Below, in pieces: positions 20,101-25,737 of a stretch of 64,000 bases of DNA. Positions within the stretch are counted from its first letter, which is position 1. Each line of letters opens with the position of its first letter. Under the pieces are notes generated by a model. It made no database searches. It saw only the letters and a list, made by a program, of their open reading frames with translations, and was not told the DNA's origin. The translations under genes and the position numbers were made by a program. Origin of the DNA: Deltaproteobacteria bacterium (GTDB lineage: Bacteria; Desulfobacterota; Desulfobacteria; Desulfobacterales; Desulfatibacillaceae); the NCBI GenBank assembly GCA_016235345.1, contig JACRLG010000022.1, forward strand, positions 38,483 to 102,482, written 5' to 3'.

Positions 20101-22254
20101 CGTGGCCTGGGTCACATCCGCGCCTGGCAGGTCAAGCGCCACCGGTGTCTCGCTTCCGCCTTCCACCACGATCCCCAGGGCCTTGTCGAGGACCGTGATC
20201 TGATCCGGCCTGTCGGGAGTCTGGACGTTCCAGACAAGGTAGATGTCGTAGGTTGCCGGGCACAGGGGGGCCAGCATGGCCGCGCCCGGCTGGCTGTTTA
20301 TCTCCCCTTCCCTGGCGGTTTTCAGCCGGGCAATGTCCTCGGCTTCCACCGGGGTCGTGAGAAGGCCCTGGGCAATGGCCAGAACGTAGAGCCCGCCCTC
20401 TGGGGGCGTGACCCAGGCCGGGTTGGCAGGCACGGTCACGGCTACGCTTCCCGAAACCTCCCCGAAATGGACCGTGAGGTCGGGGGCGTTTACCAACAGG
20501 TTTTCTGCCAGATCCATGGCGGTTACAGTAACCGCTATTGTGCAGGAGCCGAAGCCGCTCCAGTTGTCGTCAGCCTCTGCCGAGATGAAGTGAGTGCCAA
20601 GGGGCAGCACCAGCCGGTACATGCCGTCGCAGGCCCTGGACCAGGCGGAAAAATCGAGTCCGTCCGCGCCCACTTCCAGGCACGAAAGGTTTCCTCCGAA
20701 TTCATCCTTCACAAGCCCGGCGACGACGGCCCCCCTAAGAAGGGTGATCGACCCCATGTTGAGGTTCTGGCCCGGCCCGAGGCTCACAAGGCGTTCGGCA
20801 GAGGCGCACAAAAGGGTGTCCTCGCCGGGTATCACCGTTATGTCGCCAAGTCCGGGCGGCAGGCAGGGCAGGAAGAAGCTGCCATCCGTTCCGGTTTCCA
20901 CAGCCCGGTCAATGTCCAGCCCCTTGGTATGATACGAAACCGCAGCGCCCGCCACCGGCTGGCCGTCCGGCGAAAGCACCACTCCCGATACCGTGGCTCC
21001 GGGGGCAAGGGCGAAATCGAAGCCCGCGACATCTCCCACAAGGTCCACGGGCCTTGAATCCATCCCAAAGGGCCCGGCAAAAAGATAGACCTTTACGGTT
21101 CCCTTCCCCGGCGGCAGGTTGGTGAGGGTGTAATCGCCGTTGGCATCGCTTATGGCGGTCATCCTCTGGCCCGCGTCATTGTCGTAAACAACGGTGATGG
21201 CCGGGATGCCCAGGCCTTCGGCGGAGATCCTTCCCCTTACGGCGTGTCCGTTGTCGGCGTAAATGAAATCAACCAGGGACCCGCCCGAAGCCTCGGAAAC
21301 GGCGTAAAGGCAGACGGGCGCGGGGGTTACGAGGTCTTCGTTCACCACAACACCGGCGGTAACGCTGTAGCAGCCGGGAGCCACGTACAAGGTGTAGTCG
21401 CCCGCGATATCGCTTGCGGCCCACATCCAGAAGCCGGTTTCCTGGCGCGGGCTGGCGGTGACCCACCCGAAGGAAACAGGGCTCTGGTCGGCCCTGGTGA
21501 GCTTTCCGCGAATGACCGACGTAAGGCCCGCCGCTTCCCTGATTTCCTCACGGGACAGGGCCGACGAATAAATCCTCACCTCATCGATGGAGCCCAGAAA
21601 ATGCCCGGAGCCGACGCCTATGGTGATGGGGGCCGAGCCGAGAAAGGGCTGGCGGATATAGGGGGTGGGGTTGAACAGGATTTCGCCGTTTATGTAGATG
21701 GACAGATAGATGCCGTTCCACACCGCAGTGATCTGGGTCCACTTGCCGGGGGAAAGCGCGTAATCGTGCACCGCCTCGCCGTCGAACTGGCTTCCGTCCC
21801 AGGTTCCGTCCGGGGAAAGCCGGAACCTCACCGATGAGCCGTCCTGGATGAGGGCCCAGGAAAACTGGCCCGCGCCCTGGCTGCGGGAGGCTATCACCCG
21901 CATCTCGCCGGGGGTGACGTCATCAGGATTGACCCAGGCGCACACCGAAAACGGCCCTTCCGTGTTCATTCCTGCCTGAAAGGGCACAGTCACGGAGGAA
22001 TTGGAATCGAAATAGAGGGCCTGATCGGGCCTGCCGAGGAAATCCCTTGTCCAGGCCGCGCCAGATATGGTCCCGTTAAAGCCGTTGGGCGAAGAATCAT
22101 AGGCCGTGGCTCCGCTGCCCTCGCTGAAGGCCCAATGGCCCGATAGGGCGTCGAGGCCCTGGGAGGCAAGGCTCTCGGACGGAAAAAACACCGGGAAAAC
22201 AGCCATCGCCACCAGGATGATCGTGACTGCGGTGACCGGAATGGATCGATTCAT
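14107..22254 (-). CDS. Giant multi-domain surface protein with C-terminal membrane anchor
   Basis: A 2715-residue protein. A signal peptide (1-31, ending SLASQ) is followed by a LamG/concanavalin-like domain (about 35-235), several carboxypeptidase-regulatory-like beta-sandwich modules, Big_5-type Ig domains (about 1105-1450) and a right-handed beta-helix of pectate-lyase type (about 1786-2063, QYATITGALLDATGGDTILV). Further Ig/cadherin-like modules and a domain with LIPGWNMIGNPF follow. It ends in a Cys-Phe box (GGACFVETVA), one membrane helix and a basic tail, as in C-terminal sorting signals. The start at 22254 has GGGAGG. It probably binds glycans at the surface and appears to follow the FecR and TPR-barrel genes on the same strand. 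Confidence 0.8.
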   Translation of the reverse strand: MNRSIPVTAVTIILVAMAVFPVFFPSESLASQGLDALSGHWAFSEGSGATAYDSSPNGFNGTISGAAWTRDFLGRPDQALYFDSNSSVTVPFQAGMNTEGPFSVCAWVNPDDVTPGEMRVIASRSQGAGQFSWALIQDGSSVRFRLSPDGTWDGSQFDGEAVHDYALSPGKWTQITAVWNGIYLSIYINGEILFNPTPYIRQPFLGSAPITIGVGSGHFLGSIDEVRIYSSALSREEIREAAGLTSVIRGKLTRADQSPVSFGWVTASPRQETGFWMWAASDIAGDYTLYVAPGCYSVTAGVVVNEDLVTPAPVCLYAVSEASGGSLVDFIYADNGHAVRGRISAEGLGIPAITVVYDNDAGQRMTAISDANGDYTLTNLPPGKGTVKVYLFAGPFGMDSRPVDLVGDVAGFDFALAPGATVSGVVLSPDGQPVAGAAVSYHTKGLDIDRAVETGTDGSFFLPCLPPGLGDITVIPGEDTLLCASAERLVSLGPGQNLNMGSITLLRGAVVAGLVKDEFGGNLSCLEVGADGLDFSAWSRACDGMYRLVLPLGTHFISAEADDNWSGFGSCTIAVTVTAMDLAENLLVNAPDLTVHFGEVSGSVAVTVPANPAWVTPPEGGLYVLAIAQGLLTTPVEAEDIARLKTAREGEINSQPGAAMLAPLCPATYDIYLVWNVQTPDRPDQITVLDKALGIVVEGGSETPVALDLPGADVTQATGTVYDDNGNPILGATVFVTDSSGALAGYAVTDTSGNYTLHGLAASAQGVSYTVTARRPGGGQAQKAFLAVSGGITEIPSLDLPYYDVMNLTVRKNFHVETTRDHFDGADNPNLPVQPRGEVWLGRPTGGQDQIQLPDVDWMAGRPVENVFAQHLYMPMYGGPQNDALPPGYVEMPNSPTSRYKWTDLPSLAADGDEMGVLAVSSNAVATAMPFAVTRTFDGPAQAAPYQRWVTVEVAVNDTGISRLNIDIFDRDTPIAVADFNAQGGLMEGGVPVDSEQYNAVAGFFRRIVDNPVPGQVYVYRKLLDISPQNANGAVEYVPETRVRALRPGDAVQADVSGNTITLTDPTGIGVMAITPENGIDWATSEVNSQTVHELVQTIFVSDPAAARPQAIDTVPMAGMENAPVGSNVSITFNKSMNTASVGLLLLDQWGNVVHDSLRGIIGGTIEWGSYVLSDDTFTFTPNVAFKPGTAYRASWFGRDAAGYEPAGETADRAWTFTTARGAESVKPFVVSHLPGNGATGVSVTGARKGDGRWIGAWFSEAMKPSSLAGNVTLELLDGPGGLVVQNIPLAAEGFGHRVSVLPEADLAGNSWYRVTLGSIRDMSGNAPASIFTWEFQTGAPYAGAPAFMVPISGATDVDPANPAIILYPSRDIDPASMVPGSIEIRDSDSVDVTGFFDIEYRRPDHGLSLVKKPQMNFARLEPGETYTISVTPQVKDLSGTAAQPEEFSFTTAAGFANKTPQFERLTTGGGPWPDLTKTPSGYFIGLDALATDRDLAWPGETFEVAGNISEIPFTFNLTTESAYLGPGDFLAAYRTPANSPAAIEAGDYNLGVTITDSANNAAYFQRGVRVFDQVPALLDPANDGITGWPPKLTFNGVPGAAAYIVEVFSSSDLGRLIGSFPLADDGRGGSYSLTLPEGLSWESMAGWWRVVALGGLDALDPWGRAVSEVRRFVKDTTAPFLASSDPADGSGAVGTFPLVRLTVSDADSDIRTDSIAVWLDNVAVPGATLTIDATDPKNVAVSFTPSLTVGTAHSVRIYCMDGASNPIAGDDTINFTVRENATFEVPNQYATITGALLDATGGDTILVHPGTYHETLELGERHSGIRLVGENPETTILEGNANLAVVTLFGTDNFILKGFTIINGGVAGVELSAHSQGTTGNVISGCRITENIGDGVLITANEANVLENNLIFWNGVSGVYAYDQNTGDAGFPQPVISFNTITDNNYDGVNLANSSAKVYYNILAVNGRYGVNRLNGSPALGRNIVWGNDDGEYFGIAMGTGDIAFDPMFVDRDNGDYRPGPTSPAKDALDPAPIADEPLYVGIDIRAVNRPVGGRFDIGCYELRDSLTAPVPKVAAPLYYAMEGRPFCLEFTASWETAVDPLDFSLLGTVPDGLTFNQPVFGASPAIVNWTPGSGVVGTSTSLVPKVVAGNATAEGQAFTITVVPALSLSPMSGTAFLYGATPQPIDFNITGGTPPYSVALASGAGTVANLTGLVDGKTNGAFTLVPVGPTGDGVDPALIRITDSTPAAPEAFSLVSGPFEVVLLNTSPVYTMPVENPAVDNSFNIGSGDLLGWSFFVPAGAAPAPFDITAARVLLGWPYLFENSTLKALVEPSGMAFAQNVLVGVPVSGLVGGGAVLNNLVALTYDSVKSRWVGLPITGRDSTPGSERLTFSTPHFSLFTVAEPSTFTKTLAAGSTVADYRMVCFPAHAASSENLTGILSDPANLGTYDDRMWRLFGVDNALLAGGNPNEYYVEGDAADFSERFPLEAGRAFWAISRATKTVSVPGLAVSPDPFYLRLIPGWNMIGNPFPREMNWSAVERSLDGQTFVAPTDAYGADPLSGEPLYDYDPPNALDGDNGYVVTNIMKANTGYFVFNPQKQDVIIRISVPAFGELVGANEKDTFLASAARLLSRGVGTAFASTLNRTPPSPPGIGGANTGSPDAIGEAGSVASGGACFVETVAKNSSGACWLLSLAILAAIAGMGIYSSWIKGRM

Positions 22255-22366
22255 GGGGGACCTCCCTTGTGAAGCGCGGTGCGGTCTTTTTTTTCGATTT
22301 ATATGAGCGCCCGAAGCATTCCGCGCCTGTCTGGCGCAAGAAATAATCCGGGCCACTATAATGAAA

Positions 22367-22401
22367 GGGTTCCGGGCGCCGAAACGGCGCTTGCGGAACC
22401 C
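22367..22401 (-). terminator. Hairpin between the FecR and giant-protein genes
   Basis: A strong imperfect stem, GGGTTCC-GGGCGCCG against CGGCGC-TTG-CGGAACCC, 31 bp after the FecR stop codon on the minus strand. Only a short T tract follows, so it may attenuate rather than stop read-through into the giant gene. Confidence 0.5.
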
Positions 22402-22431
22402 TCCGGCTGATTCAGTTATGTCGCTCGATCC

Positions 22432-23637
22432 TTACCCCGGCAACCCCGGCAGCCCCGGCGGCCCCGGCAAAGGCGGGAACGTCGTGGTGCTGGTTGTCGT
22501 GGTGCTGGTGCTGGTGGTTGTCGTTGTGGTTGTCGTCGTCGTCGTTGTGGTGGTGGTCGTGGTGGTGGTGGTAGTCGTCGTCGTCGTGGTCGGCTCCGTC
22601 GTTGATGTCGGGGCCGTGGTGCTTGTGGGCGCCGTTGTGGACGTCGGCTCCGTGGTGGTGGTCGGCTCCGTTGTGGACGTCGGCTCCGTGGTGGTGGTCG
22701 GCTCCGTGGTCGTTGTGGTGGTGGTCGTTGTGGTTGTGGTGCTTGTCGGCTCCGTGGTCGTCGTCGGCTCGGTTGTGGTGGTCGGCTCCGTGGTCGTCGT
22801 CGGCTCGGTTGTGGTGGTCGTGGTGGTTGTCGTCGTCGTTGTGGTGGTGGTTGTCGTGGAACTCGTTGTGGACGACGTCGTGGTGGTTGTCGTGCTGGTG
22901 GAGGACGTGGTGGTGGTTGCCTCGGTGGTGGTGGCCTCGGTGGTGGAAGCCTCGGTTGTTGAAGCCTCGGTGGTTGACCCCTCCGTTGTGGTGGCTTCCA
23001 CCGTGAAGCCCTGGGCGCGGAACTCCTCCAGTTCCTCCTCGGTCATGAGCACCGGGACGGTGGGAGCCTCGCCGGCCAGTATCTGGGTTTTCAGGCCTGG
23101 ATTCAAGACCACGTACTGATCGGGGTTATAAACGTTCGACACCTGGACCTGGGAATCGAAACAGGACACCACGGTTACGGTGTTGTTGACGACCCAGACC
23201 ATGAACACGGTTCCGCGCACGCCGCAGATGGCCGTGGGGGTCTTGATGTCGAAACTTCTTTCCCGATAGCCCACAAGGCGGTTGGCGAAGATCCGCACCT
23301 TGCCGGAAAGCATCGAGAAATAGGCCGTGCGCTCCTTCTTGTCGGGGTCGAAGGAGTATTTGGAAAGGTCCAGGTGGCTCCGCTCCTCCACCGTGACCAC
23401 GCTGTTGTCGGCAAGGGTGATCCTTAGGCGCGCCCTTCTGCCGGTCTTCACCACGTCCTTGGGGAAAAGCTCCATCCCCTGGGAGGCCGGGAGTTTCCGC
23501 CCGTCCCGCTCGATGATGGCGCTTCCTTCGATCCTGCTTATTTTCCCAAGGGTTTTCTCTGCCGCTGCGGCATTTTCCGCCAAAAACGCGAAAACCAGCG
23601 CGAACAGCAACACGACCCCGATTCTTGCGGTCTTCAT
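22432..23637 (-). CDS. FecR-domain protein with long Thr-rich tail
   Basis: A 401-residue secreted protein. The signal peptide is MKTARIGVVLLFALVFAFL...NAAAA; a FecR domain follows (about 27-180: IEGSAIIERDGRKLPASQG, TPTAICGVRGTVFMVWV). From about residue 225 it becomes almost pure threonine with EPTTTTEPTSTT-like spacing for roughly 160 residues, ending in a short collagen-like PPLPGPPGLPGLPG. No TM is present to make it a sigma regulator, so it is more likely a periplasmic or surface protein whose tail is a stalk or O-glycosylation target. The start at 23637 has GAGGAG. The tail's length may vary by repeat slippage. Confidence 0.8.
   Translation of the reverse strand: MKTARIGVVLLFALVFAFLAENAAAAEKTLGKISRIEGSAIIERDGRKLPASQGMELFPKDVVKTGRRARLRITLADNSVVTVEERSHLDLSKYSFDPDKKERTAYFSMLSGKVRIFANRLVGYRERSFDIKTPTAICGVRGTVFMVWVVNNTVTVVSCFDSQVQVSNVYNPDQYVVLNPGLKTQILAGEAPTVPVLMTEEELEEFRAQGFTVEATTTEGSTTEASTTEASTTEATTTEATTTTSSTSTTTTTTSSTTSSTTTTTTTTTTTTTTTTTEPTTTTEPTTTTEPTTTTEPTSTTTTTTTTTTTTEPTTTTEPTSTTEPTTTTEPTSTTAPTSTTAPTSTTEPTTTTTTTTTTTTTTTTTTTTTTTTTTSTSTTTTSTTTFPPLPGPPGLPGLPG
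22485..22985 (-). repeat. Low-complexity ACN-codon tract encoding the Thr-rich tail
   Basis: About 500 bp made of ACC/ACG/ACA/ACT codons broken by regularly spaced GAGCCG and TCC codons (ThrThrGluPro units, several in tandem). On the plus strand it reads as poly-Val, which is a shadow. It is a microsatellite-like region likely to vary in length. Confidence 0.85.
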
Positions 23638-23953
23638 GGCCCTCTCCTCTGGGGCGTCCCAAAAAAGCCGTTTTCCGCCAGGCCCCTTACGTGCGCTGGT
23701 CCAGACAAAATTTCCGATAATGCATCCTAACACGCATTAGGGGCTGTTTCCAAAAAAACTTTTGCATTCGGTAGCGCCTTCATCCCCGCCGACTGTGTTG
23801 CGCTCCTTGCGGAATACGTTAAGTATGCCGCAAGGAGACGCGCCTTGTCGGCGGGGCGAATTCGCAACCTCGGTGCCACAAATTTTTTTCGGAAACAACC
23901 CCTGAGCCTTTCATGTGGGAAAGGCCACAGCGCGTGTGCGAGATGTGTCACAC
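23638..23953. other. Intergenic region between TPR-barrel and FecR genes
   Basis: It contains the FecR ribosome-binding site and one long palindrome (23743-23908). No gene is supported; the short frames crossing it are translations of the palindrome. Confidence 0.6.
23743..23908. repeat. Long nested palindrome, divergent member of family 1
   Basis: Three nested stems: outer AGGGGCTGTTTCC / CGGAAACAACCCCT next to A7/T7, middle CCCCGCCGAC / GTCGGCGGGG, inner GCGCTCCTTGCGG / CCGCAAGGAGACGC, centre ATAC-GTTAA-GTAT. The sequence differs from copies A-F, but the nesting and the centre (complementary tetramers around five bases) are the same. Confidence 0.7.
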
Positions 23954-25540
23954 TTAAAAAGCAGCCGACAGGGTGAGGCTCAGCATGTTCTTGCGGTACT
24001 CGTAATCGTCGCCGCCGGTTGCAAGGTTGATCACGTTGCTGCCGTTCTGGTTATATGTGTATGAAAGGCTGGCGTCGACAAAATCGAAAAACCTGCGATT
24101 GACGGCCAGGGTCAGTCGATGCGAGCCGTCCTTCCGGGAGCCTGTCCAGATCATGGGGTTGTCGTCGTAAGCCGTGCGCGTAAAGGCGTAGGATGCGTCC
24201 AGGCCGAAACCCATGGCAAGCCCGGTGAAGGCCCCCAGGCCGATCTGATGATAATTATAGGAATTTTCCTTCTGTTCGGAATCCTCCATATAGTAGGAGT
24301 AAGACGCCCGGAAGGTGAGGGACTTGTTCTGATCGGGCCGCCAGGTCTGGGTGAGGAAGAACTGGGCCGCGTCGGCGTCGGCGGTTACGCCGAAATAGTC
24401 CTTGGCCATCCAGGCCAGGGCAACATCGGTCATGAGGCCGTGGGGCTCCTCGATGGCCAGCGCCGGCATTATCCTGTGGGTGGACAGGCGGTCGTCGGAG
24501 CTGTCGAAGGTTAAGAGCCATCCGTAGTCGTGGATGGACTGGCTTTCGCCGCCCGTTAAATAATAGTTGAAATCGTAGCGAAGGCGAAGGTGGGTCTTCG
24601 CCTTGTGCGACTCGAAAAACAGGAACGGGTTGTAGGCGAGAATGTTGTTCTGGGGCATGTCGTGGTAGCCCAAAACGTTCATCGAAAGGCCAAACCCGCT
24701 CCGAACGCCCTTTTTGTTGTACGCGGTGAATCCGGCCGTTGCGGTGAGGGTCTCGAACCAGTCGTCCTTGTCTTCGGGATAAATACCCGCCTGGGGGTCC
24801 AGGGGCTTGTTGATCACGTTATCGTCGTAGCCTATGGTGAAGCTGGTATTGGCGAACCAGGGCCTCTTGGACTTCCTGGCCAGGGCCACGGCCTTCAGCG
24901 AGGCCCTGGCGCTCTCGCCAAGGGGCGACTGGGCGTTCTGGGCCGCTATCTGGGTGAGCAGGGCCTCTGCGGCCTCGTAGTCCTCCTGCTCGAAATAAAT
25001 GGAGGCGATGAGGCTTTCGGAAGAGCCCTTGGCAGCCGGATCGATCTCCCCGGCCTTTTTGGCGTACATCAGGGCCTGGTCGGTGTCGCCCATGTTCTTG
25101 GCCACAACGGCGGCCTCCAGGTAGGGCCGGGCATCGTCGGGCTTCGCCGCCATTGCCTCTTTAAGCACGTCCAGGGCCTTTTGGTGCCGGTTCTGGGCCG
25201 AATGGATGGCGGCAATGTCGAAATATGCCTTGCGGTATTCTTCGGGATGTTTCGAAAGAAGATCGGACAGGGTCTCCACGGCCTTGTCCGAACGGCCTGT
25301 TTTGGAGTAAACAAGGGCGAGGTAATAAAGGATTTCGGAATTGTCCGGTTCCTCGGCCAGGGCCTTCTGGAAAAAGGCCTCGGCCTCGCCGTACTTTTGC
25401 TCCTCGAAGGCCTCCACGCCGTCCACCAGGGTCTCCATTGACGCGAAGGCCAAATTCGCATTAAAGACCAGAAGAGACGCGACAAGGAAGAGCGCCGCGA
25501 AAAGGGCACGTTTTGAACTTCCGGTGACCATGCTTTTCAT
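23954..25540 (-). CDS. Outer-membrane TPR/beta-barrel protein (SLAM-like architecture)
   Basis: A 528-residue protein. A signal peptide (SSKRALFAALFLVASLLVFNA) precedes about six tetratricopeptide repeats (residues about 37-230) and a C-terminal beta-barrel of about 280 residues with alternating aromatic strands, ending in Phe (LSLTLSAAF), the signature read by the BAM complex. Periplasmic TPR plus outer-membrane barrel is the layout of surface lipoprotein assembly modulators and some polysaccharide exporters. Its position just upstream of a FecR protein and a giant surface protein suggests a role in moving or displaying them. The start at 25540 follows GGGGGTGG; the upstream in-frame extension lacks a signal peptide. 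Confidence 0.75.
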   Translation of the reverse strand: MKSMVTGSSKRALFAALFLVASLLVFNANLAFASMETLVDGVEAFEEQKYGEAEAFFQKALAEEPDNSEILYYLALVYSKTGRSDKAVETLSDLLSKHPEEYRKAYFDIAAIHSAQNRHQKALDVLKEAMAAKPDDARPYLEAAVVAKNMGDTDQALMYAKKAGEIDPAAKGSSESLIASIYFEQEDYEAAEALLTQIAAQNAQSPLGESARASLKAVALARKSKRPWFANTSFTIGYDDNVINKPLDPQAGIYPEDKDDWFETLTATAGFTAYNKKGVRSGFGLSMNVLGYHDMPQNNILAYNPFLFFESHKAKTHLRLRYDFNYYLTGGESQSIHDYGWLLTFDSSDDRLSTHRIMPALAIEEPHGLMTDVALAWMAKDYFGVTADADAAQFFLTQTWRPDQNKSLTFRASYSYYMEDSEQKENSYNYHQIGLGAFTGLAMGFGLDASYAFTRTAYDDNPMIWTGSRKDGSHRLTLAVNRRFFDFVDASLSYTYNQNGSNVINLATGGDDYEYRKNMLSLTLSAAF

Positions 25541-25737
25541 GCCACCCCCGAAATGAGGCAAGAGTTTGACGCCATGCCGAAAAAATCGAAAAGCCGCGCC
25601 CCCGGCCCTTTGGCGGGGCGAGGCCGCTAATTTGCGACGCGGCGGGAAGTAACCCGAAAAATAATCCCCAAGAGCCCCGGTAAACATGGCGGACCTAAGC
25701 CAAAAACACAAATTCACATTGAATTTGAGGCATTAGC

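Noticed and set aside
14107..22254. Pectate lyase or other polysaccharide lyase activity of the beta-helix part
   Set aside because: The fold pattern is visible, but no catalytic residues of lyase families could be identified, so only a structural or binding role is claimed.
22361..23119. Plus-strand poly-valine protein of 252 codons
   Set aside because: It is the reverse complement of the Thr-rich tail of the FecR protein, which has a signal peptide, FecR domain and ribosome-binding site.
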